A DNA stretch of 10,169 nt, from NCBI GenBank assembly GCA_947427985.1, contig CANEKB010000032.1:1-10169 (forward strand), given 5' to 3'. The position numbers and the translations under genes are program-made. Shown here one piece after another: positions 1-5,650 of the stretch (position 1 is its first letter; each line of letters starts with the position of its first letter). The notes under the pieces were generated by a model, which was not told the DNA's origin, made no database searches, and worked only from the letters and a program-made list of their open reading frames with translations. The stretch is from an uncultured Candidatus Saccharibacteria bacterium (GTDB lineage: Bacteria > Patescibacteriota > Saccharimonadia > Saccharimonadales > Saccharimonadaceae).

Positions 1-2
1 AG

Positions 3-68
3 ATAATAGTGATAACTAAAAGCTTAAAATCTGAGAAGGAATCTGCCGATGTAAAGCGTATAAAATAA
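3..68 (+). CDS. possible C-terminal tail of an upstream gene (very uncertain)
   Basis: Frame 3 is open from the left edge of the window to a TAA at 66-68 and would encode 21 residues, IIVITKSLKSEKESADVKRIK. The other two + frames close within 19 bases. It could be the basic tail of a gene that begins outside the window. Against this, ATA codons are frequent, the base composition is that of the surrounding spacer, and no terminator follows directly. The open length is easily reached by chance. Confidence 0.18.
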   Translation: MIVITKSLKSEKESADVKRIK

Positions 69-105
69 TCAAAATATTAATTTTAAAATTGGAGGTAAAG
101 GACAA

Positions 106-123
106 AACAAGCATAAGCTTGTT
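106..123. other. hairpin H1 in AT-rich spacer
   Basis: A perfect 7-bp inverted repeat (AACAAGC / GCTTGTT) surrounds a 4-nt loop, ATAA. A second perfect 6-bp hairpin (GATACG / CGTATC, 131-147, 5-nt loop) follows 7 bases later. Neither has a T-run, so they are not intrinsic terminators. Together with the 234-265 stem they may be parts of one folded transcript. No family is recognised. Confidence 0.35.
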
Positions 124-180
124 AGAAAAGGATACGGAAATCGTATCAAGAAAATCTTAAAAGTTATAGTCCGACAACCA

Positions 181-186
181 TATAAT
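181..186 (+). promoter_or_regulatory. possible -10 box (TATAAT) for a short transcript
   Basis: A perfect TATAAT is followed about 48 bases later by the start of the 234-265 terminator-like stem. No good -35 element lies 16-18 bases upstream; the best candidates share only a few positions with TTGACA. If active, transcription would begin near 193 and stop near 265, giving an RNA of about 70 nt that carries an AGAGGT ribosome-binding motif and a 23-codon frame. In AT-rich DNA a TATAAT can occur by chance. Confidence 0.3.
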
Positions 187-224
187 AACTTTAATAAAAT
201 ATTGTCTAGAGAAAAGAGGTAAAT

Positions 225-296
225 ATGAAAAGGCAGAAAAACCGAACAAATGTTCGGTTTTTCTGTATGCTAATGCTTGTTGTAAAAAATACATGA
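225..296 (+). CDS. possible 23-residue peptide overlapping a terminator-like hairpin
   Basis: An ATG at 225 is preceded by AGAGGT (215-220) at good spacing and opens 23 codons ending in TGA at 294-296. The peptide would start MKRQKNRTNVRFF and continue with CMLMLVVKNT. Codons 4 to 14 lie inside the perfect stem-loop of 234-265, so a translating ribosome would melt the hairpin; that is the geometry of a translation-controlled attenuator. It may equally be chance, because the stem alone explains the sequence constraint. There is no homology I recognise. Confidence 0.2.
   Translation: MKRQKNRTNVRFFCMLMLVVKNT
234..265. terminator. symmetric intrinsic terminator-like stem-loop
   Basis: A perfect 14-bp inverted repeat (arms 234-247 and 252-265) encloses the loop AAAT. 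The core CCGAAC / GTTCGG is flanked by five A on the left and five T on the right inside the stem, so the element can act as a terminator on either strand. It probably ends whatever is transcribed from the left, and insulates it from the strong promoter that begins 47 bases downstream. Confidence 0.7.
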
Positions 297-311
297 TAAG
301 ACATAAAGAGT

Positions 312-340
312 TTGACAGGCGATAATGCTTGCGGTAGAAT
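312..340 (+). promoter_or_regulatory. strong sigma70-type promoter of the surface-protein cluster
   Basis: A perfect -35 TTGACA (312-317) and a -10 TAGAAT (335-340, one mismatch from TATAAT) are separated by the ideal 17 bases. Transcription should start near 346-348, about 160 bases ahead of the first start codon at 506. It is the only good promoter seen ahead of the three genes 506-5556, which are closely spaced and likely form one operon. Confidence 0.75.
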
Positions 341-346
341 GAGGGC

Positions 347-505
347 AGGATAGTCATGTATTGGCCGTTTTGTTCAGGTTAGGCGTCGCTAAATCGTCCG
401 GGCGAAGTGTAACCTGAAGAGCTATAGCTTTAAAGCTATATTTAAAACAGGGAACGAACGGCCATAAAACCAAATAAGCAATGGAAAGGTTTTAGGGTAA
501 CAAAA
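347..505 (+). ncRNA. structured 5' leader RNA of unknown family, possible cis-regulator
   Basis: About 160 nt lie between the promoter and the first gene and can fold almost completely. P1 pairs TGGCCGTT (362-369) with AACGGCCA (457-464), continued by GTTC/GAAC (372-375 with 452-455) past a small internal loop. It encloses P2 (AGGTTA 376-381 with TAACCT 410-415, then TCGC/GCGA 386-389 with 402-405) and P3, an 18-nt perfect palindrome (423-440). The result is a three-way junction. A fourth hairpin P4 (TAAAACC 465-471 with GGTTTTA 488-494) abuts the ribosome-binding AGGG (494-497) of the gene at 506. I checked by eye for SRP RNA, TPP, cobalamin and hammerhead signatures and found none complete. 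A riboswitch, a protein-binding leader and a processed small RNA are all possible. Confidence 0.55.
423..440. repeat. 18-nt perfect palindrome in the leader
   Basis: TATAGCTTTAAAGCTATA is its own reverse complement. In RNA it gives a 7-bp hairpin with a UUAA loop (P3 of the leader fold). In DNA it could be a two-fold operator for a dimeric regulator, lying about 76 bases downstream of the expected transcription start. The sequence alone does not decide between the two. Confidence 0.5.
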
Positions 506-988
506 ATGCCAGACAGAAAATATAACGACCAGCGAATGCTGTCGACTTATGTGGATGCTATGATCATGGAGCGTGGAGATGCGAAAAATCTGAGCTCGGA
601 GATGCGAGGCGCCCTTAAGAGAGCACTGTTGGAGGGGTTGAATGATGCCATTGAAAAAGCGATTCTGATGGCGCTACCAGATGATAAACTGCTTGAGCTT
701 GAAAAAATTTTGGGTAATGACGGTTCGGATGAGGAATTGGACAAGTTTTTTGCGGGAGTAGAAGATGTTGACACAACTCCTGTGATTAAGCAGGCGATGG
801 AGAAATTCCGGGCGGATTATTTGGCGGGTGGAGTGCCAGATAATTTTGAGACAGAAATTGAGCGGACACAGATTATGCAGATTGAGGCTGAGAACGAAGA
901 CGACCTGGAGGGCGTGGTGCAGAGTCCGGGGGATGAGCCGCTAACCGAGGAAGAGTATGAACGGATAATTAACGGGGAGGAGGCGTAG
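506..988 (+). CDS. small acidic cytoplasmic protein, DUF5663-like (tentative)
   Basis: A 160-residue soluble protein with no signal peptide, membrane segment or cysteine. Residues about 30-110 are predicted helical and amphipathic (EMRGALKRALLEGLNDAIEK, then a LPDDKLLELEKIL segment and a DEELDKFF segment). This order, a helical pair followed by leucine/acid-rich short helices, resembles from memory the DUF5663 family common in Patescibacteria; the match is by eye only. The tail (about 120-160) is strongly acidic and probably disordered. The ATG at 506 has a weak AGGG (494-497) that abuts a leader hairpin, so translation may be controlled by RNA folding. Its end contains the ribosome-binding site of the giant gene that starts 2 bases after its stop, which suggests coupled translation and perhaps a physical partnership with that protein's cytoplasmic half. 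Function unknown. Confidence 0.8.
   Translation: MPDRKYNDQRMLSTYVDAMIMERGDAKNLSSEMRGALKRALLEGLNDAIEKAILMALPDDKLLELEKILGNDGSDEELDKFFAGVEDVDTTPVIKQAMEKFRADYLAGGVPDNFETEIERTQIMQIEAENEDDLEGVVQSPGDEPLTEEEYERIINGEEA
974..983 (+). promoter_or_regulatory. strong ribosome-binding site of the giant gene
   Basis: GGGGAGGAGG sits inside the last codons of the preceding gene, 7 bases ahead of the ATG at 991. Because the upstream stop (TAG 986-988) lies between it and the start, ribosomes finishing the first gene can reinitiate on the second, making near-equal or coupled expression likely. This site also fixes the start of the 1207-residue protein. Confidence 0.8.
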
Positions 989-990
989 CG

Positions 991-3900
991 ATGGCAGGAG
1001 AAAAGATGAACTTTGGTGGGGCGAGCGGAGAGAAGCAACGGTCGAGTGCTGAGGCTACGGCGGAGAAGCGACGGCAACAGGAAGAGTTGCTAGGGAAGGA
1101 TGTCCAGAGGACTCTAGACGATGAAGATACAGCGCGGCGTGAGCTGGCAATAGAAGCTTATGGCAAAGAGGAAGCGGAAAGATTGGAGCAAGCGCGTGAA
1201 AGTTTGATGCAAAAAATAGAGGATTTGCGCAGATATCAGTATCGGGATTCGCGAGCGAAGAAGAAGAATGATAAGCGGATTCTAAGCAGCATTCGTAGGC
1301 TGAATGAGGTTCTAGATAAGCTGGGTGAGCCAGACTGGGAACTGGAAGCTAAGTCGATGCCGCTCAAAGACTCAGAAGAAGACAAGCAGATGAAAGCGGA
1401 GCAAGCGGAAGAAGCGCGGCGGGCGGCTTTGTCGGACGAGGAACGCGTGGCTGAGGATGTGGCGAAGGTTGAGGCAGAAAAGAAGGCAGCAGCTGAGAGG
1501 GCGAAAGCGGAAGAGGCCGAGCGGAAGGCGGCGGAAGAGAAGAAAGTCGCTGAAGAGAAGCTGGCTAGGGACCGTCAGTTGAAAGAGAAAATGGCAACTT
1601 GGCTAGTGGATGATACGAAAGAATTGGGGACGGTAGTAGAGATGCCAGAGGAACATTGGGTTAAGGAAGTTGATCCGGAAACCGGCAAGGTGACGCATAG
1701 GTCTACACATCCAGATCGGAAAAAGTTTTTTGAAGTTGTTGACGGAAAAATGCAGCGGATTGCGGACCCGACGCGGCTGCGAGACGGACAGATTGTTACT
1801 GATGAAGATGGAAACAAACTCATCTATCGTTTAATGAAGGATAAAAAGACCGGAAAGGTAAAAGAGACTTATATTGATGCGGCGCCGGATGATGACGATA
1901 CGCCGGAAGAGTATGCGGAATTTGTGCGGAAGGCGCGAAAACGACACGCGGAAGTAGTAGGGCTGAAGGAAGAGGAGCTGACTGAGGGCGAGATAGACAA
2001 GGCAGAACTCGAAAAACGGCGCGAAGAGTATCGCGAGATGCTGACGAATGCGAAAGATCGGATGGGCAACCGGATGTTTTCGGAGGCGACTGTCAAAAAT
2101 ATCGTTGAGAATTATGATGGTAAGGGTATGATGCTGAATCCGGCCGAAGAAGAGAAGCGCAAAGCACTAGAGATGGCGCGCGATGCTCAGCGCCAGAGTG
2201 AGAAGGAAGAAGTCGAGCGGATCCTGAACGGGCGCGATTTTGAAACGTATGTTCAGCAGGCAAAGGCAGATATGGAGAAGCTGCAGAAAGAGATCGCGGA
2301 GCTATCTGGGAAAGAACCGGAAGTGACTGATGGTGTCGGATTCCGCGGTAGGATAACGACGATTGGTCGTGATCCAAAGGCGGAGAAACAAGCGAACGAG
2401 GCGCGGCGAGAGCTGTGGTCGATGTTGCGAAAGTTCCGACTAGTTACCCGGACGATGAAGGGGCGGGAGTGGAACGAAAAGCTCGACGGCGACGAGCGAC
2501 TTAGGATAGCGAACTTAGACGATATTGACCTGATTAGCCCAGACCCAGAAAAGGTGAAGGCAGAGCAAGTGGCAAGAGCTGAGCAGGAGCGTGAGGCTGG
2601 CGAAGCTGAAGAAAACCCAGAGACTGTCGTTGATTTATCTAGCGCGGCAGCAGGGGGTGAAGCTGATTTTAATAGTCCAGAACGGATTACGTTGGATGAG
2701 CTAAAGCAAGCAACGGCGGAAGCAGCATTTAAATTTGCACAAAATGATCCAGAGTATGCGAATAGACTAGGGGTGATGCTGGCCGCGATTAACAAGATGG
2801 AGTCGTCTAGGAGTGAGCAGAGCTCGGCAAATGGCAGGGAAGAGATTTTGACACCGGAAAACAAAGCCGAGATCGTCAATAATGTCCACGAGAAGCTGAA
2901 AGGTAGAAGGCCGTGGCGAAAGCAGGCGAAGAGGGCTTTGCTTGCGGCGGCGATATCGGTTATGGCTTTGGTGATGTCAGCGTGTTCGACGATTATGCCT
3001 GGATTTGCGACAACAGAGACGGTTGATAGTGCAACTAACCCAGATACGGGTATTGTTCAGATGGTAAAAAATGGGAGTAGGAAGACAGATGCGGACGATA
3101 TTTATAGCGCACCAGAAGGCAGTGGTGTTGCAGCTGAAAAATTGCCAGATACGCGTGAGAGCTTGCCGAATGGCTTGAGATATGATTTTTCGCAGACTTT
3201 TGGCAATCCAGATAAAATTTGGTACGATGCGTCGGGTAATGCACGGGGGATTCACAGCTTTGGTGTAGATAAGACGGAATTTTACGGTAATGCGGAAGGA
3301 ACGCGTGAGTCGATGTTGAATGATTGTTATAATGATCCGATGATACTTGCGACGACGGTTTCGGCGTATCCGAGTATATTAATAGCGAGCGGTTTGACCG
3401 GAACGGAGACGGCGGATGAAGTACGAGATTTGTTAGTGAATGGTGAGGATGTGACGGCGCTACAGGATGCATTGTATGAGAATTTGGCGGAAGCGTTCCA
3501 GCAAGAGTCGACGGATTATGAATATTATATCGAGAACGAAGCGGAAAAATCGTTCTGGATAGAGAACCTTTTGGGGGCGGGGGCGGAGAATTTGCCAGAG
3601 AATTTGGTTTTGCGTTTGACGCCAATTCAGCGCCATGGTCAGAAACAGGTGCGGATTACGATTAAATATACCGACGAGAATGGGGACTTAGTTGAGGAGA
3701 CGGGCGACTTCAACATGCAGTGCGGCTGGCAACGGAATGTTGAGAATAAAAAGACTGGGACGCCAGTAATAGTTCAGACACCTGAAAGAGAACCTGGCGA
3801 ACCTGGCGAACCCGGAGAACCTGGAGAACCCGGAGAACCTGGCGAACCCGGCGAACCTGGAGAACCTGGAGAACCCGGAGAACCTGGAGAACCCGGAGAA

Positions 3901-4614
3901 CCTGGAGAACCCGGAGAACCTGGAGAACCAGGGACTCCGCCTGAAACCCCACCAGAGACTCCACCTGAAACCCCACCGGAGACTCCACCTGAAACCCCAC
4001 CGGAGACTCCACCTGAAACCCCACCGGAGACTCCGCCAGAAACTCCGCCAGAGACTCCTCCAGAGACTCCTCCTGAGACTCCTCCTGAAACCCCGCCGGA
4101 GACTCCGCCAGAGACTCCTCCTGAAACTCCACCTGAAACGCCTAAGGTAAAAGATCCAGAGACGGAACAGAAGCGAGTTGAAGAAGCGCCATTAGGGGCG
4201 GAGGTTACGGGAACCCCGGACGTAACCGAGACAACGCCGGAGGCGGGCACTCCGGAAGTGGTGCCACCGTCGATCACGGAGATTATGAACGGCGCACCAG
4301 GAACAACTACGATGGTTGGCGGAGCTGAAGGAGCCGGCGAAGCTCAAGGGAGTCAAGAAGGACAAGAAGGCCAAGAAGGCCAAGAAGGACAAGAAGTTGA
4401 AGCTGCAGTAGGCGGCGGTCAACAGAACAACGAGAATGAGCAGCAAATTCAAGGCACTATCAAGGAAAATCAACAAGCTGATCAGAATCAGACTCCAGAA
4501 CAACAACAGCAAGCTCAAGAGGAACAGCGCGAGGCTGACCAAAAAGAAATTACTGAAGGACTGACCGATGACGAATTTGAGGCTTATATCAATAGCATCT
4601 TAGGCGAATCATAA
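991..4614 (+). CDS. giant coiled-coil protein with internal lipoprotein-like membrane segment and EPG/PPET stalk
   Basis: A 1207-residue protein of no family I recognise. Residues about 12-205 are charged coiled coil rich in A, E, K and R. Residues 206-640 are mixed helical and charged with no cysteine. A positively charged stretch (GRRPWRKQAKR) then leads into a single hydrophobic segment (about 649-664) ending VMSAC, a lipobox-like site with C665 (M at -3 is unusual). Residues 674-930 are an unknown outer domain with two cysteines (C779, C911) that could form a disulphide. Then come 16 EPG units (934-981), 17 PPET units (983-1050), five QEG-type units (1122-1135) and a Q/E-rich tail. Positive charge before the segment predicts N-terminus inside, C-terminus outside. 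There is no LPXTG and no C-terminal anchor. A role as an envelope-spanning scaffold or adhesin stalk is inferred. An internal TTG start at 2848 is a possible second product. Confidence 0.85.
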   Translation: MAGEKMNFGGASGEKQRSSAEATAEKRRQQEELLGKDVQRTLDDEDTARRELAIEAYGKEEAERLEQARESLMQKIEDLRRYQYRDSRAKKKNDKRILSSIRRLNEVLDKLGEPDWELEAKSMPLKDSEEDKQMKAEQAEEARRAALSDEERVAEDVAKVEAEKKAAAERAKAEEAERKAAEEKKVAEEKLARDRQLKEKMATWLVDDTKELGTVVEMPEEHWVKEVDPETGKVTHRSTHPDRKKFFEVVDGKMQRIADPTRLRDGQIVTDEDGNKLIYRLMKDKKTGKVKETYIDAAPDDDDTPEEYAEFVRKARKRHAEVVGLKEEELTEGEIDKAELEKRREEYREMLTNAKDRMGNRMFSEATVKNIVENYDGKGMMLNPAEEEKRKALEMARDAQRQSEKEEVERILNGRDFETYVQQAKADMEKLQKEIAELSGKEPEVTDGVGFRGRITTIGRDPKAEKQANEARRELWSMLRKFRLVTRTMKGREWNEKLDGDERLRIANLDDIDLISPDPEKVKAEQVARAEQEREAGEAEENPETVVDLSSAAAGGEADFNSPERITLDELKQATAEAAFKFAQNDPEYANRLGVMLAAINKMESSRSEQSSANGREEILTPENKAEIVNNVHEKLKGRRPWRKQAKRALLAAAISVMALVMSACSTIMPGFATTETVDSATNPDTGIVQMVKNGSRKTDADDIYSAPEGSGVAAEKLPDTRESLPNGLRYDFSQTFGNPDKIWYDASGNARGIHSFGVDKTEFYGNAEGTRESMLNDCYNDPMILATTVSAYPSILIASGLTGTETADEVRDLLVNGEDVTALQDALYENLAEAFQQESTDYEYYIENEAEKSFWIENLLGAGAENLPENLVLRLTPIQRHGQKQVRITIKYTDENGDLVEETGDFNMQCGWQRNVENKKTGTPVIVQTPEREPGEPGEPGEPGEPGEPGEPGEPGEPGEPGEPGEPGEPGEPGEPGEPGTPPETPPETPPETPPETPPETPPETPPETPPETPPETPPETPPETPPETPPETPPETPPETPPETPPETPKVKDPETEQKRVEEAPLGAEVTGTPDVTETTPEAGTPEVVPPSITEIMNGAPGTTTMVGGAEGAGEAQGSQEGQEGQEGQEGQEVEAAVGGGQQNNENEQQIQGTIKENQQADQNQTPEQQQQAQEEQREADQKEITEGLTDDEFEAYINSILGES
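2938..2985 (+). other. internal signal-peptide/lipobox segment within the giant protein
   Basis: Residues 650-665 (LLAAAISVMALVMSAC) form a hydrophobic stretch right after a cluster of Arg and Lys, and end in S-A-C, the usual form of a signal peptidase II site. It is what the start of a normal lipoprotein looks like, but it sits after 640 other residues in the same frame. Either it is a plain type II membrane anchor, or the protein is cut and lipidated at C665, separating the cytoplasmic half from the surface half. Confidence 0.6.
3790..3933 (+). repeat. collagen-like EPG tandem repeat (16 x 9 bp)
   Basis: Sixteen uninterrupted 9-bp units encode Glu-Pro-Gly (residues 934-981), the Gly-Xaa-Yaa periodicity of collagen with G-E-P in every triplet. 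At the DNA level the proline codon alternates between CCT and CCC over much of the array, giving an 18-bp higher-order period. That pattern suggests growth by duplication of two-unit blocks and likely length variation between strains. Bacterial collagen-like stalks usually trimerise; with no hydroxyproline and only E at the X position, triple-helix stability here is uncertain. Confidence 0.9.
3937..4140 (+). repeat. PPET tandem repeat (17 x 12 bp)
   Basis: Seventeen 12-bp units encode Pro-Pro-Glu-Thr (residues 983-1050) immediately after the EPG array. A 24-bp two-unit block is perfectly repeated three times in tandem (3961-4032), while later units differ at third codon positions. The product should be an extended, stiff, acidic Pro-rich rod, typical of wall-spanning segments. 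The regularly spaced threonines are possible O-glycosylation sites. Identical blocks beside diverged ones indicate recent local slippage or recombination. Confidence 0.9.
4354..4395 (+). repeat. QEG tandem repeat (about 5 x 9 bp)
   Basis: Near-identical 9-bp units encode Gln-Glu-Gly four times plus a partial fifth (residues 1122-1135). It is followed by a long Gln/Glu/Asn-rich tail to the end of the protein, likely disordered. This is the third independent short-period expansion in the same gene, all within the predicted outer half. Confidence 0.8.
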
Positions 4615-4634
4615 AGAACTTAATAAAAACAAAT

Positions 4635-4640
4635 AGGAGG
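4635..4640 (+). promoter_or_regulatory. ribosome-binding site of the LPNTG protein gene
   Basis: A full AGGAGG ends 4 bases ahead of the ATG at 4645. The gap after the giant gene is only 30 bases and contains neither a terminator nor a recognisable promoter, so the gene is most likely cotranscribed but independently and strongly translated. Confidence 0.75.
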
Positions 4641-4644
4641 AAAA

Positions 4645-5556
4645 ATGAAAAGAAAACAGCTTTTAATGGGAATGGCGGCGGGGGCGCTATTCCTAGGACA
4701 GGTGGTAGCGACGCCAGCCGTAATGGCGTGGGGGCCGGAGCGGCCGACCTTTACCAATAATGAACCAGCGGATTATCCAGTCTTTAACTCAATTACGGAT
4801 AATGCGGCAGTGCAGGACGAGCGTGACTTTGTACGGATTGCTGAGAAGAATGCCGGCGCAACGTACTCGAGCGATATTGTGATTGAGGCAGGAAAGCAGT
4901 ACGAAGTATATATTTATTACCACAACGACGCCTCGGAGACTTATAATGATAAAGCGCATGGTTATAAAGGGGTAGCGCGCGATGTGCGGGTTTCGAGTGG
5001 CTTCCCGCAAGAACTTTCGAAGGGTGAACGTGGGAAAGTTGTTGGAATTATCTCGGCTTCCAATACGAATCCATTGCAAGTCTGGGATGAGGCATATATT
5101 ACGGCTAAGGAAGCTGTAACATTACACTATGTGACTGGCTCAGCCAAAATCTACAACGGCTATGCGACAAACGGGTCAACTCTGTCGACGAATTTGTTTA
5201 CAGACACGGGGACGTTCATTGGCGTGAATGCTTTGAATGGTGTGGTTCTGGGATGTGCGGAGTATTCCGGGCAGGTTGTCTATACGATTCAGACGCAAGC
5301 TATAGAAACTCCAGAAGAGCCGGAAGAGCCACCAGTAGAAACGCCAGTAGATCCAGAGGAACCGACGCCGAAGCCAGAGTTGCCAGAAGAACCTGAACCA
5401 GAACCGGAAGTGCCGGAAGAGTTGCCGAATACGGGTCCAGCAGAAATTATCTTGGCGGTAGCGATAGTTATCGCGATTATCGCCGGATTAGTCTATTGGT
5501 TTAAGACGCATAAAGCTGTAAAACATGTGACCAAGAAAGCACGCGGCCGGAAGTAA
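4645..5556 (+). CDS. secreted LPXTG-type cell-surface protein
   Basis: A 303-residue protein with a classical signal peptide (MKRK, hydrophobic core, likely cut after A28 in AVMA). The mature domain (about 29-220) looks beta-rich, with motifs such as YEVYIYYHND, ISASNTNP and GCAEYSG. From memory these belong to a secreted domain that recurs in Saccharibacteria and related Patescibacteria; its function is not known to me. A Pro/Glu-rich spacer follows (about 222-259). The C-terminus is a textbook sortase sorting signal: LPNTG (260-264), a hydrophobic span, then a basic tail ending KKARGRK. Sortase should cut between T and G and join the protein to the envelope. It follows the giant gene by 30 bases with its own strong ribosome-binding site. 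No sortase gene is in the window. No terminator is evident before the rplU promoter. Confidence 0.85.
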   Translation: MKRKQLLMGMAAGALFLGQVVATPAVMAWGPERPTFTNNEPADYPVFNSITDNAAVQDERDFVRIAEKNAGATYSSDIVIEAGKQYEVYIYYHNDASETYNDKAHGYKGVARDVRVSSGFPQELSKGERGKVVGIISASNTNPLQVWDEAYITAKEAVTLHYVTGSAKIYNGYATNGSTLSTNLFTDTGTFIGVNALNGVVLGCAEYSGQVVYTIQTQAIETPEEPEEPPVETPVDPEEPTPKPELPEEPEPEPEVPEELPNTGPAEIILAVAIVIAIIAGLVYWFKTHKAVKHVTKKARGRK

Positions 5557-5587
5557 TTGATAAGTCGCTATTCCGATAACTGAGAGC

Positions 5588-5616
5588 TTGACTTTTGGGC
5601 GGAAGTTTGATAAAAT
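5588..5616 (+). promoter_or_regulatory. rplU promoter with extended -10
   Basis: TTGACT (5588-5593) and TAAAAT (5611-5616) are 17 bases apart, and TGA just before the -10 provides an extended -10 TGN. Transcription should start near 5622, about 29 bases ahead of the ATG at 5651. Good match to the sigma70-type consensus. Confidence 0.75.
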
Positions 5617-5650
5617 GGCGGGAGATAAATAATATATTTAAGGGAAAGAT

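Larger units (their letters stand above)
1..311. other. AT-rich intergenic region without a convincing gene
   Basis: This stretch is clearly richer in A and T than the genes that follow, and stops are dense in most frames. It holds two short hairpins (106-123 and 131-147), a 12-nt palindrome at 79-90, a TATAAT box at 181-186, and a 14-bp symmetric stem-loop at 234-265. A GGAGGT at 91-96 looks like a Shine-Dalgarno sequence, but no ATG, GTG or TTG follows at a usable distance. The regularly spaced hairpins ending in a terminator-like stem would fit a small non-coding RNA, but I recognise no known RNA family. I saw no DnaA-box cluster that would mark an origin. Confidence 0.6.

Noticed and set aside
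1..311. Chromosome origin in the AT-rich region, given parAB in the same window
   Set aside because: No cluster of TTATCCACA-like DnaA boxes was found, and parAB is more than 7 kb away.
356..382. Eight-codon leader peptide MYWPFCSG with an AGGA 5 bases upstream
   Set aside because: The expected transcription start near 347 would place the ribosome-binding motif at the extreme 5' end, and the frame overlaps the main stem of the leader; not enough support to call.
416..452. Hammerhead-ribozyme-like CTGAAGA followed by a hairpin
   Set aside because: The required GAAA after the hairpin and a matching third stem with cleavage site are missing, so the ribozyme core is incomplete.
347..505. 4.5S/SRP RNA or 6S RNA as an identity for the leader
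   Set aside because: The conserved GGAAG/AGCA apical loop of SRP RNA is absent, and the fold is a branched junction, not a long rod with a central bubble as in 6S RNA.
2253..2879. 208-residue minus-strand frame inside the giant gene
   Set aside because: It is antisense to a continuous, well-supported coding frame; serine-rich composition is what the complement of a GA-rich gene gives.
3790..4140. CRISPR array
   Set aside because: The repeats are 9 and 12 bp, directly adjacent without spacers and in frame with a coding gene.
3710..4277. Long minus-strand frames across the repeat arrays (GVSGGVSGG and similar repeats)
   Set aside because: They are reverse-frame shadows of the EPG and PPET repeats; periodic DNA keeps all frames open, and no ribosome-binding site or sensible protein supports them.
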